Below are positions 1 to 8,029 of a stretch of DNA of 64,000 nt, piece by piece. The stretch's first letter is position 1; each line of letters starts with the position of its first letter. The notes below the pieces were generated by a model that was given only the letters and a program-made list of their open reading frames with translations, was not told the DNA's origin and ran no database searches. A program made the translations under genes and the position numbers. Origin of the DNA: Marinobacter profundi (GTDB lineage: Bacteria > Pseudomonadota > Gammaproteobacteria > Pseudomonadales > Oleiphilaceae); the NCBI RefSeq assembly GCF_002744715.1, contig NZ_KZ319369.1:248001-312000 (forward strand). Reading direction: 5' to 3'.

Positions 1-1
1 A

Positions 2-304
2 TCACCGGAGGAGCGTCAGCGCTTCCTCGAAAACCACTGGGAGGCCATGGAAGACCAGATGGAGTTGATGCACCGGGGCATGATGGGCCCGGGCATGATG
101 GGAGGCGCCGGCGGCATGATGGGCGGTAACCAGGGGCAGGGCATGATGAACAATCAGCCTGGCCAGGGTAATCGTCAGGGCAATGCCGCTGGCATGTCAC
201 CCGATCAGCGTTTGCAGTTCATGCAGGAGCGCATGGACCAGATGCAGTTGATGATGGAACAGATGCTACAGCATCAGCGGCAACTGAACAGAAACAGTAA
301 TTGA
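2..304 (+). CDS. Met-rich hypothetical protein, 3' end only
   Basis: The reading frame is open from the first bases of the window to a TAA at 302-304, so the gene starts upstream; about 100 residues are visible. An ATG at 47 is in frame, but the frame before it reads as similar acidic protein sequence, so 47 is probably internal. The visible part contains roughly 18 methionines, many in MM pairs next to glycine (GMMGPGMMGG), between helical stretches rich in Gln, Glu and Met. Met-rich runs of this kind occur in periplasmic copper-handling proteins, but no defined family can be assigned and the N-terminus that would show a signal peptide is missing. It ends about 90 bases before the BCCT gene on the same strand. 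Confidence 0.6.
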   Translation, partial: SPEERQRFLENHWEAMEDQMELMHRGMMGPGMMGGAGGMMGGNQGQGMMNNQPGQGNRQGNAAGMSPDQRLQFMQERMDQMQLMMEQMLQHQRQLNRNSN

Positions 305-392
305 GGCAAATTGATCCCGGTTCACCAATCGGTTTGACAGCTGTGCTAGGTTGAGAAGCATCTTTTTCGATTTTCAGGATGCGGAGGCTTGC

Positions 393-2012
393 GTGCTGGA
401 ACGGCTGCAACGTCGATTGGGTCTGCAGACAATACCGGGAGTATTTTTCACCTCTGCCGGGGTGGCAACGTTGTTTGTTGCCCTGGCGGTCCCCTTTGAT
501 CAGGCCGTAGCCGAGTATTTCGGCCTGCTGACCGGTTGGGTGGCCCGCAATCTTGGCTGGTTTTACATCCTTGCGGTCACCTCCCTGCTGGTGTTCTTGC
601 TGGGCCTGGCGGTCAGCCGCTATGGCACCATCCGGCTTGGCGGCGACGACAGCCGGCCGGATTATTCCAACCTCACCTGGTTCACTATGTTGTTCGCTGC
701 CGGTATCGGCACCATCCTGATGTTCTGGGGTGTGGCGGAACCGGTTTCCCATTTCGCCAACCCGCCGTTCGACGGGGTCTCGCCCGGCTCCGAGCGGGCC
801 GCCAGTGATGCCATGACGGTGGCGCTTTACCACTTCGGGCTGCATACCTGGACTATCTTTGCCATGCCGGGCCTGGCGATTGGTTACTTTGCCTACCGCC
901 ACAACCTGCCCATGCGCATCAGCAGTCTGTTTTACCCGATTCTCGGAGAGCGGGCCTTCGGACCCTGGGGCTGGGCGGTGGATGTGATTGCCGTGCTGGG
1001 CACCCTGTTTGGCGTCGCCACCTCACTCGGGCTGGGGACCCTGCAGCTCAACAGCGGGCTGAATTACCTGTTTGGCGTGCCCTCTACCGGCCTGGTTCAG
1101 GTCATCCTGATTGCGGTTATTGCCAGCATCGCTGCCACATCCGTGGCCCTGGGGCTGGACAAGGGGGTGCGTCGGCTGTCCCAGCTCAACATCCTGCTGG
1201 CCATGGTCCTGCTCGCATTCGTGCTCGCCGTCGGGCCAACCGTGTTCATTGCCGAAGGCATGGTCCAGAGCGTGGGGGATTACTTCGATGCCTTGCCCTG
1301 GCTGGCGTTCTGGACCGAGACCTTCCGGGAGTCTGACTGGCAACGGCAGTGGACCCTGTTCTACTGGGCCTGGACTATCTCCTGGGCGCCCTATGTCGGC
1401 ATTTTCATCGCCCGGATCTCCCGGGGCCGAACCATCCGCGAGTTTGTTGCAGGGGTGCTGTTCGCCCCGACGGCGTTTACCCTGGTGTGGTTCGGGATCT
1501 TCGGGTTGTCCGCCATCCAGGTGGAGATGAACGGCCAGGTCGCGCTGGCCGAGCAGGTACAGCAGGATCCTTCGGTGGCGATATTTGCCTTTCTGCAAGC
1601 ATTCCCGCTGGCCGATGTGGCGTCCGCCCTCAGTGTGGTGATCATTGTCATCTTCTTCACCACGTCCTCGGACTCCGCCTCCCTGGTGATCGACATGCTG
1701 ACCCGACGGGACGATCAGCCGTCGCTGGTACGCCAGCGCATTTTCTGGGCTGCCGCCCAGGGTGTGGTGGCGGCCACCCTCTTGCTTGCCGGTGGGCTGG
1801 ATGCCTTGCAGAACGTGATTACATCCCTCGGCCTGCCGTTCTGCATTCTGCTGATCTTCATGGCGGTGTCACTGTTCCGGGCACTCCGGGCGGACTACCG
1901 GGGCTACAGCGTCGATGAACTGGTCCGGGGGCGAGCCTTCCCGGAAGTGGAGGCGTCGGCCGAAACCAAACAGGAGAGTGAGTATGTACCGGAAGCTGTT
2001 GATCGCCATTGA
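393..2012 (+). CDS. BCCT family betaine/choline/carnitine transporter
   Basis: This is an inner-membrane secondary transporter of the BCCT family, which imports quaternary ammonium compatible solutes such as betaine or choline with Na+ or H+. The 539-residue product has about 12 hydrophobic segments, the BCCT glycine stretch with AAGIGTILMFWGVAEP, and the aromatic signature FYWAWTISWAPYVGIFIARI followed by SRGRTIREF. I chose the GTG at 393 because GGAGG lies five bases before it; a TTG at 351 would add 14 residues. The substrate cannot be told from sequence. The 3' end overlaps the UspA gene by 29 bases. The C-terminal cytoplasmic tail is short, so strong osmosensing through a long tail is not indicated. 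Confidence 0.93.
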   Translation: MLERLQRRLGLQTIPGVFFTSAGVATLFVALAVPFDQAVAEYFGLLTGWVARNLGWFYILAVTSLLVFLLGLAVSRYGTIRLGGDDSRPDYSNLTWFTMLFAAGIGTILMFWGVAEPVSHFANPPFDGVSPGSERAASDAMTVALYHFGLHTWTIFAMPGLAIGYFAYRHNLPMRISSLFYPILGERAFGPWGWAVDVIAVLGTLFGVATSLGLGTLQLNSGLNYLFGVPSTGLVQVILIAVIASIAATSVALGLDKGVRRLSQLNILLAMVLLAFVLAVGPTVFIAEGMVQSVGDYFDALPWLAFWTETFRESDWQRQWTLFYWAWTISWAPYVGIFIARISRGRTIREFVAGVLFAPTAFTLVWFGIFGLSAIQVEMNGQVALAEQVQQDPSVAIFAFLQAFPLADVASALSVVIIVIFFTTSSDSASLVIDMLTRRDDQPSLVRQRIFWAAAQGVVAATLLLAGGLDALQNVITSLGLPFCILLIFMAVSLFRALRADYRGYSVDELVRGRAFPEVEASAETKQESEYVPEAVDRH

Positions 2013-2448
2013 TCCGGAAGACGACGGCGAGGGCAAGCGCGCCCTGGAGGCCGCCATGGAGCTGCTGGCTGAGGAGGGCGAACTCCACCTCGCCAGTGTA
2101 TACAGCCCGGGCGGTGGCGGGTTCTTCCCCCACGTAACGGAAGAGGCGCCGGAGCAAAAAGAGGGTGAGGTTCGGGAGGTGCTGGATCTGCTTGTGCGCA
2201 AGTACCTGCCCCTGAACCGCACCGCGAGCCTGCATGTGGTGGCCGGCAATGCCGGCGAAAAACTGGTGGGGCTGGCGGGCCAGCTCGGTGCCGACCTGCT
2301 GCTGTTGGTCTCCCGGGGTGGTGGCGGTCACTGGCCCTTGCGCCGGGCCACAGTAGAGTATGTTGCAGTGAACGCACCGTGCCCGGTACTGGTACTGCCG
2401 GCGCTGGATAAAACCGAACCGGGTACCCGGGAGGAAGCCAGCGATTAG
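1984..2448 (+). CDS. UspA-family universal stress protein
   Basis: This is a cytoplasmic UspA-fold protein of 154 residues. It begins MYRKLLIAIDPEDDGEG, the usual first strand, and ends with the family pattern NAPCPVLVLP. The nucleotide-binding loop normally written G-2x-G-9x-G(S/T) is degenerate here: VSRGGGGHWPLRRATVEYV has the first glycines but AT in place of GS, so ATP binding is uncertain. The ATG at 1984 lies inside the end of the BCCT gene, which suggests translational coupling. In Halomonas the UspA protein TeaD regulates the ectoine transporter TeaABC, so a regulatory role on the adjacent transporter is a reasonable inference. Confidence 0.9.
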   Translation: MYRKLLIAIDPEDDGEGKRALEAAMELLAEEGELHLASVYSPGGGGFFPHVTEEAPEQKEGEVREVLDLLVRKYLPLNRTASLHVVAGNAGEKLVGLAGQLGADLLLLVSRGGGGHWPLRRATVEYVAVNAPCPVLVLPALDKTEPGTREEASD

Positions 2449-2589
2449 TCTGATCGTGTCTGGAACGCTGGTGCTGCCCGGGGCGGAAGGGTTTATGCGG
2501 GGCGCCCGCGTTACTGTGCTAGGCTTTCAGGAACTGTAACAGGAAGTTAGCGAACCGGCTCCTTGTTGAATGCCGGGATGGGAGGGCCG

Positions 2590-3105
2590 ATGACGTCAGT
2601 GGCAACGTTACCCGCAGTGGCCTTGATCGTACGCAGTATTTTGCTGTTGCTGGTGTGGTGGGTGCTTACACTGGGGGATCGCTCCGGTCTGGGCTTTGGC
2701 GTCGTGGTGGCGGTCCTGGTGGCCTGGCGGTCGGTTCGGCTGTTCCCGCCTTCCGGTTACCGGCTGCGGCCCCTGGGGGCGTTGCTGTTCACCGGCTATT
2801 TTCTGTCCCGCTCTGCAGTGGCCGGCCTGGACGTCGCCCGGCGGTTGCTGTCGCCGTCGCTGCCGGTCAAGCCGGGTGAGATCACCCTGAGTCTCCGTGT
2901 CCCGGACGGCAGTCCCCGCTGGTTGCTGGCCAACACCCTGTCACTCATGCCAGGCACCCTGAGTGCTTTGCTGGAGGGCGATCGGCTGACCGTTCATTGC
3001 CTGGACACCCGGATGGACGTGGAACAGGATGTGCGCGAAGCCGAGCGGCAGGTAGCACGGGCGTTCGGCCTTCGGTTGCCTTCCGCAGACGGAGCCGCGC
3101 AATGA
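2590..3105 (+). CDS. mnhE: Mrp/Mnh cation-proton antiporter subunit E
   Basis: This is the first gene of a nine-gene antiporter operon. The 171-residue product has N-terminal membrane helices and a C-terminal soluble part typical of MrpE (ITLSLRVPDG, NTLSLMPGTLSA, and VHCLDTRMD). MrpE is required for assembly or full activity of Mrp Na+/H+ antiporters. The start at ATG 2590 is supported by GGAGG five bases upstream; TTG 2563 and ATG 2578 are in-frame alternatives. The stop overlaps the ATG of the next gene. Confidence 0.93.
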   Translation: MTSVATLPAVALIVRSILLLLVWWVLTLGDRSGLGFGVVVAVLVAWRSVRLFPPSGYRLRPLGALLFTGYFLSRSAVAGLDVARRLLSPSLPVKPGEITLSLRVPDGSPRWLLANTLSLMPGTLSALLEGDRLTVHCLDTRMDVEQDVREAERQVARAFGLRLPSADGAAQ

Positions 3106-3428
3106 CCCTGATGCTCAAGGCCGTGGGTGCCTTTCTGTTACTCACGCTGCTGATTGCGCTGGTCAGGATCTGGCGGGGACCAACCCCGGCAGACCGGATG
3201 CTGGCGTCGCAACTGTTTGGCACCACGGGGGTCGCGTTAGTGCTGGTGCTGGCCTATGCCCAGCCGCTGCCAGCGCTGAAGGATGTGGCGCTGACGTTGG
3301 CGGTGCTGTCGGTGCTGGCCAACGTGGCGTTTGTGACCCGGGTAGTGCGCATTGACCGGCCCCAGGCGGCCGACCGCTCCTCTTCAGGGAACGCCGACGC
3401 CAGGCGGAAGGAATGGAGGGCGCCATGA
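3102..3428 (+). CDS. mnhF: Mrp/Mnh antiporter subunit F
   Basis: This is a small membrane protein of 108 residues with three hydrophobic helices and the MrpF motif RIWRGPTPADRMLA. MrpF is a membrane subunit of the Mrp complex and its family was once described as a bile acid/Na+ efflux component. The ATG overlaps the stop of the E subunit gene, and the stop overlaps the ATG of the G subunit gene, which shows a co-translated operon. The C-terminal 20 residues are charged and hydrophilic. Confidence 0.92.
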   Translation: MTLMLKAVGAFLLLTLLIALVRIWRGPTPADRMLASQLFGTTGVALVLVLAYAQPLPALKDVALTLAVLSVLANVAFVTRVVRIDRPQAADRSSSGNADARRKEWRAP

Positions 3429-3745
3429 TTGAAACCGTGATGCCTGCCGCTCAGGGGGTGTTGCTGATACTGGGCTGCCTGTTGTTTGCGGTGGGGACCC
3501 TGGGCCTGTTCCGGCTGACTGATACCCTGGCCCGTATCCATGCCCTGACCAAAGTGGATAACCTGGGACTGGGTTTGATTGTGCTGGCCCTGTTACCCCT
3601 GGCGCCCTCGTTTCTCGCCGGGCTGAAGACCCTGTTGATCTGGGCGGCAGCGCTGGCCGCCAGTGCCACTGCCGCGCACCTGGTTGCCCGGGCGGTTCAT
3701 GCCGGGCGGGAAGCCCCCGGTGCGGAGGACTCCGCAGATGATTGA
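3425..3745 (+). CDS. mnhG: Mrp/Mnh antiporter subunit G
   Basis: This is a 106-residue MrpG-type membrane subunit. The family signature is clear in GTLGLFRLTDTLARIHALTKVDNLGLGL, which contains the conserved R-x-x-D-x-x-x-R-x-H-A stretch. The start at ATG 3425 has GGAGGG just upstream, and an earlier in-frame ATG at 3413 is less well placed. It overlaps the F subunit gene by four bases and the next gene by eight. Confidence 0.92.
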   Translation: MIETVMPAAQGVLLILGCLLFAVGTLGLFRLTDTLARIHALTKVDNLGLGLIVLALLPLAPSFLAGLKTLLIWAAALAASATAAHLVARAVHAGREAPGAEDSADD

Positions 3746-4025
3746 CTGGCTGGTGGATGGCTTGCTGGTGCTGGCGTTGCTGGTCACCGCTCTGGCTGTC
3801 CTGTGGTCACGGAGTCTGTTTCGTGCGGTGGTGGTTTTCATCGCCTTCGGACTATTGATGACGCTGGCCTGGGTGCGCCTGCAGGCGCCGGATATTGCCC
3901 TCGCCGAAGCCGCCATCGGTAGTGGGCTGACCGGAGTGTTGCTGCTGGATGCTGCCCGCCATCTTCGCGACAGCCGTCCCGGTCGGCATCAGGCGGGTGA
4001 GCGCCGGGGAGGGCAGTCGGAATGA
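3738..4025 (+). CDS. DUF4040-type subunit of Mrp/Mbh-like antiporter
   Basis: This 95-residue protein has three hydrophobic helices and the stretch APDIALAEAAIGSGLTGVLLLDA, which matches the DUF4040 family. In classical Mrp complexes this module is part of the C-terminal extension of MrpA; here it is a separate gene, as in membrane-bound hydrogenase-type (Mbh) clusters. It overlaps mnhG by eight bases and ends in ATGA with the next gene. Confidence 0.85.
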   Translation: MIDWLVDGLLVLALLVTALAVLWSRSLFRAVVVFIAFGLLMTLAWVRLQAPDIALAEAAIGSGLTGVLLLDAARHLRDSRPGRHQAGERRGGQSE

Positions 4026-4723
4026 TGCGCTTGCTGGCGTCGGCCCTGGCTATCGCGGTTTGCCTGGTTTTTGCCGGCGCACTGGCGGCGGCCGTGTGGC
4101 AGATTGCCGGAACACCGGCACCGGTGAGTCTGCCCGGCTTGCTGGCAGACAACCTTGCCGCCAGCGGCGTGGAACACCCCGTCACCGCAGTGCTGCTGAA
4201 CTTCCGCAGCTACGACACCCTGCTTGAGATTGGCGTGCTGGTAATTGCCGGCATTGCCGGGATCTCCATGGCGCGGACCACCTCCCTGGAAGACCCGGAG
4301 TTGCGTACTTCGGATTCACTGCTCTACGCCCTGCAACGCTGGTTTGTGCCGTTGATGCTGGTGTTGGCCGGCTACCTGCTGTGGGCGGGCTCGGATCGCC
4401 CGGGCGGTGCCTTTCAGGCCGGCGCTGTACTGGCGGCCTCCGGCGTGATGATGCGTCTGGGCGGGATTCCCATGCCGTTCCTGCGTCCCGGTTTATTGCT
4501 GCGGCTCGGCCTTGCCCTCGGCTTTACCGTGTTCCTGTTGGTGGCGGTGGCCAGTGCCGCGGGAGGTGAGGCGTTTCTGGCGTACCCCAAAGCCTTTACC
4601 AAACCACTGATCCTGGCCATTGAAACCGTATTGACCTTTTCAATCGCCATGGTGCTGCTGGCGCTGTTTGTATCGGCTCCGGTCAACCAGGCACTGGAAC
4701 CGGAAGAGGGGGATCCAGGATGA
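4022..4723 (+). CDS. mnhB: MnhB-domain subunit with MrpA C-terminal-like segment
   Basis: The 233-residue protein combines two modules. The first 100 residues, with NFRSYDTLLEIGVLVIAGIAG, resemble the MbhE-like segment found near the C-terminus of MrpA. The rest, with YLLWAGSDRPGGAFQAGAVL, is an MnhB domain. It therefore appears to be a fusion that carries pieces elsewhere split between MrpA and MrpB. It is translationally coupled on both sides through ATGA overlaps. Confidence 0.85.
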   Translation: MMRLLASALAIAVCLVFAGALAAAVWQIAGTPAPVSLPGLLADNLAASGVEHPVTAVLLNFRSYDTLLEIGVLVIAGIAGISMARTTSLEDPELRTSDSLLYALQRWFVPLMLVLAGYLLWAGSDRPGGAFQAGAVLAASGVMMRLGGIPMPFLRPGLLLRLGLALGFTVFLLVAVASAAGGEAFLAYPKAFTKPLILAIETVLTFSIAMVLLALFVSAPVNQALEPEEGDPG

Positions 4724-5067
4724 CGCCGTCACTGCTGTATGCCTTTGCGGGCGTCCTGTTGTGCAGCCTCGGTCTGTTCGGTTTTATCCGCCTGGCGCAC
4801 CTGTTGCGCAAATTGCTGGCCTTCAACCTGATGGGGTCGGGGGTGTTTCTGGTGATGGTCGGACTGGCTCAGCGGGACGGTGAGCCGGACCCGGTGCCCC
4901 AGGCACTGGTGCTGACCGGTATCGTGGTGGCAATTGCCGCCACCGCGTTGGCGGTGGTGCTGATTCGCCGTTACTACCACCTGTCCGGGCAAGCCACGCT
5001 GGCCGGGCCTGCCGCGACGCAACATGGTACGGCAAAGCCGGTTGTCCGGGCTGAGGATCGGTCTTGA
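4720..5067 (+). CDS. mnhC: Mrp/Mnh antiporter subunit C (NuoK-like)
   Basis: This 115-residue protein has three membrane helices and the NuoK/MnhC pattern LLRKLLAFNLMGSGVFLVMVGLA followed by PVPQALVLTGIVVAIAATALAVVL. NuoK-like subunits carry glutamates that take part in lateral proton conduction. The ATG overlaps the MnhB stop and the stop overlaps the next ATG. The C-terminal tail is hydrophilic and variable. Confidence 0.92.
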   Translation: MTPSLLYAFAGVLLCSLGLFGFIRLAHLLRKLLAFNLMGSGVFLVMVGLAQRDGEPDPVPQALVLTGIVVAIAATALAVVLIRRYYHLSGQATLAGPAATQHGTAKPVVRAEDRS

Positions 5068-6536
5068 TGACCCCGTGGTTAATGGCCGGGTTGTTGTTCA
5101 CCCCGCTGGCCTGGGCGGTACTGACACTGCTGGTGAACTTCAATCGCGGCCGGTTGATTAGCTGGCTGGGCATCCTGGTGCAGGTGGTGGTTTCCCTGGG
5201 CCTTTGGGCGGCGGTGGCAGGCGACGGTGGTTTCCACTACCAGCTGGGCGGGTGGCCGGCGCCACTGGGCATCGAGCTGCGGGTGGATGGCCTGGCGGTT
5301 ACCTTCGTATTGCTGACGGCCCTGGTGGCTGCGGCCTGCGGCTGGCACGCCAGCATCTACCTGGATCCGGCAAAAGCCTGGCACCGGTATTTCTGGCCAC
5401 TGTTCTGGTTTCTGTGGGCCGGTCTGAACGGAGTCTGGCTGGGCGGGGATCTGTTCAACCTCTATGTCGGTCTGGAGCTCATCAGCCTGTCGGCAGTAGG
5501 GCTGGTGGCACTGGGAGGCGAGTCCGCTGCCCTGCGTGCTGCGATACGGTATCTGATGGCAGCCCTCCTTGGTTCCCTGGCATACCTGCTGGGAGTGGCA
5601 CTGATCTATGGCCAGTTCGGGTCGTTATCCATCGCGGGTGTCAGCAGGCTCCTGGGCGAAGCGGGTACTGCGCCCGGTCAGACCCTGCCGCTGCTTCTCA
5701 TGCTGTTCGGACTCACCCTGAAAACCGCGCTGTTTCCCATGCATGGCTGGTTGCCACCCGCCCATGGCATTGCCAGGTCACCGGTCAGTGCGCTGTTGTC
5801 GGCACTGGTGGTCAAAGCATCTTTTTACATTGCGGCGAGGATCTGGCTTGACCTTGGCGGATACCTTGGCAGTTATGGGCTGGCGCAACTGATCGGTGGC
5901 CTGGGGGCAATCGCCGTAATCTGGGGCAGCTGGCGCGCGCTTTGGCAGGCCAAGCTGAAGCAGGTGGTGGCTTACTCCTCGGTGGCGCAGATTGGTTATC
6001 TGTTTCTGCTGTTTCCGCTCACCTGGGGCGTGGCCGAGCCGGTTTCCCTGCAGGCGCAACAAGGCATCACCTTGCAGATCATCAGTCACGCACTGGCCAA
6101 GGCGGCCATGTTCCTGGCGGCCGGCAACCTGATCATGTCGGTGGGCAGTAATCGGGTAGATGCCCTGGCCGGTGTCAGCCGGTTTCTGCCGTTTTCTCTG
6201 TTTTCCTTTGGCCTGGCGGGAGTGTCGCTGATGGGCCTGCCGCCCTCGGGAGGTTTTGCCGCCAAGTGGCTGTTGCTGCAGTCGAGTCTGGCCAGCGGGC
6301 AATGGTGGTGGCTGCCGGTTCTGCTGGCGGGTGGTCTGTTGTCTGCCGCCTATGTGTTCCGGGTGTACCGGGCCTCCTTCATGGAACGTGCCGGGACTGA
6401 CCGGTTCTTCCATCCGTCCCGGAGCCTGGAGGTGATTCCGATGATCCTGGCGTTACTCTCGCTGGGTCTGGGCCTGGTAGCCGGTCCGGTACTGTCGGTG
6501 ATGGTGCTGCCTTTCGGGGAAGGAGGTGGTCAGTGA
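5067..6536 (+). CDS. mnhD: Mrp antiporter subunit D-type (first of three)
   Basis: This is a 489-residue proton-conducting membrane subunit of the NuoM/NuoN/MrpD family with about 14 helices. Family marks include the acidic residue in NLYVGLELISLSAVGLVAL, the lysine region TLKTALFPMHGWLPPAHGIARSPVSALLSALVVK, and the histidine stretch QIISHALAKAAMFL. The ATG at 5067 overlaps the MnhC stop; TTG 5064 is also in frame. It is followed by a GTG-started paralogue overlapping its stop. Confidence 0.92.
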   Translation: MTPWLMAGLLFTPLAWAVLTLLVNFNRGRLISWLGILVQVVVSLGLWAAVAGDGGFHYQLGGWPAPLGIELRVDGLAVTFVLLTALVAAACGWHASIYLDPAKAWHRYFWPLFWFLWAGLNGVWLGGDLFNLYVGLELISLSAVGLVALGGESAALRAAIRYLMAALLGSLAYLLGVALIYGQFGSLSIAGVSRLLGEAGTAPGQTLPLLLMLFGLTLKTALFPMHGWLPPAHGIARSPVSALLSALVVKASFYIAARIWLDLGGYLGSYGLAQLIGGLGAIAVIWGSWRALWQAKLKQVVAYSSVAQIGYLFLLFPLTWGVAEPVSLQAQQGITLQIISHALAKAAMFLAAGNLIMSVGSNRVDALAGVSRFLPFSLFSFGLAGVSLMGLPPSGGFAAKWLLLQSSLASGQWWWLPVLLAGGLLSAAYVFRVYRASFMERAGTDRFFHPSRSLEVIPMILALLSLGLGLVAGPVLSVMVLPFGEGGGQ

Positions 6537-8029
6537 GCCTGGCTTCCCTGCTGCCGGTTTTTGCGCTGATGACCTCGCTGCTGGCTGCGGTCATTATCTT
6601 CACTTTGCCGGAGCGCAGTTTCCGTTTGCGGACCCTGGTCAACCTGGGTGCCGCGGTTATCAAACTGGTGCTGGTCGGGGTGATGATCTGGGGCATTGTG
6701 CAGGGGCGCGCCTACGAAGTGGCCTTTACCATGGTGCCGGGTGTCCGGTTTGTGTTGCGGGCCGATGCGCTGTCCATGCTGTTTGCCGGCTTGTCGGCAT
6801 TACTGTGGTTGCTGACAACCATCTACGCTGTGGGGTATCTCGAGGGCTCCCCGAATCGCAGCCGGTTTTTCGGCTTTTTCAGCCTGAGTGTGGCCAGCAC
6901 CATGGGCATTGCCCTGGCAGGTAATCTCTTCACGTTCTTCCTGTTCTACGAAATGCTCACGCTTTCCACCTATCCCCTGGTGGTTCACCGCGGCACCCCC
7001 AAGGCCCTGCGGGCCGGGCGCAGTTACATCATCTACACCCTGTGCGGCGGGGCCGTGCTGTTGCTGGCGATCGCCTGGTTACATGGGTTGGTGGGAGACC
7101 TGTCGTTTCGGCCCGGGGGCTATTTTGCCGAGGTGGAGGACGCGCTGCGCGGGCCACTGAGTCTGATCTTCGTGCTGCTGGTGGCCGGGCTGGGAGTAAA
7201 GGCCGCTCTGGTGCCTCTCCATGGCTGGTTGCCACAGGCAATGGTGGCGCCGGCGCCGGTCAGTGCCCTGCTGCATGCCGTGGCGGTGGTGAAAGCCGGC
7301 GCGTTCGGTATTGTCCGGGTGGTCCTTGAAATCTATGGGCTCGATGCGGCCAGCGACCTGGGGCTGCTGGCCGGCCTGGCGGGGGTTGCCGCGTTCACCA
7401 TCATCTATGGCTCCGCCCGCGCCCTGTACCAGGTCGACCTGAAACGACTGCTGGCGTTTTCAACGGTCAGCCAGGTGTCCTATATCATTCTGGGCCTGTG
7501 TCTTTTCGGGCCGGTGGGCGTCGCCGGTGGGCTGGTGCACCTGGTGCATCAGGGCATCATGAAGATCACCCTGTTCTTCTGTGCGGGGAACTATGCGGAA
7601 ACCCTGGGGGTGCACCGCATTGACGAGCTGGACGGCGCCGGCGAGCGCATGCCGGCCACCTCGGTGGCCTTTACGCTGGGCGCGTTTGGCATGATCGGGG
7701 TGCCACCGTTGGCCGGCTTTACCACCAAGTGGATCATGGGCACCGGGGCTCTGGCGGTGGGCATGGACTGGGTGGTGGTTGTGCTGGTGGTCAGCAGCCT
7801 GCTCAATGCCGCCTATTTTTTACCAATCCTGCACCGGATCTGGTTTGGCGAACGGCAGGCGGCCTGGCCGCAAGAGCGCCGCTGGGGTCGTCTGGAAACC
7901 AGTGCCTGGCTACTCTGGCCTGCGCTGATTACCGCGGTATTGCTGATTCTGGCCGGCCTCCTGGCTAACCTGCCAGTCAGCCCGTTGAGCTGGGTTGAAC
8001 TGATCGTCGCTCGGGAGGTGGCTCTCTGA
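6533..8029 (+). CDS. Mrp antiporter subunit D-type (second of three)
   Basis: This is a second proton-channel-type subunit, 498 residues. It shows FLFYEMLTLSTYPLVVHRGT with the conserved helix-5 glutamate, GLGVKAALVPLHGWLPQAMVAPAPVSALLHAVAVVKAG with both conserved lysines, and VHLVHQGIMKITLFFCAGN with the broken-helix histidine and lysine. It is closest to MbhH/MrpD-like subunits. The start is GTG at 6533, with GGAGGT upstream and overlap with the previous stop. Confidence 0.9.
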   Translation: MSLASLLPVFALMTSLLAAVIIFTLPERSFRLRTLVNLGAAVIKLVLVGVMIWGIVQGRAYEVAFTMVPGVRFVLRADALSMLFAGLSALLWLLTTIYAVGYLEGSPNRSRFFGFFSLSVASTMGIALAGNLFTFFLFYEMLTLSTYPLVVHRGTPKALRAGRSYIIYTLCGGAVLLLAIAWLHGLVGDLSFRPGGYFAEVEDALRGPLSLIFVLLVAGLGVKAALVPLHGWLPQAMVAPAPVSALLHAVAVVKAGAFGIVRVVLEIYGLDAASDLGLLAGLAGVAAFTIIYGSARALYQVDLKRLLAFSTVSQVSYIILGLCLFGPVGVAGGLVHLVHQGIMKITLFFCAGNYAETLGVHRIDELDGAGERMPATSVAFTLGAFGMIGVPPLAGFTTKWIMGTGALAVGMDWVVVVLVVSSLLNAAYFLPILHRIWFGERQAAWPQERRWGRLETSAWLLWPALITAVLLILAGLLANLPVSPLSWVELIVAREVAL

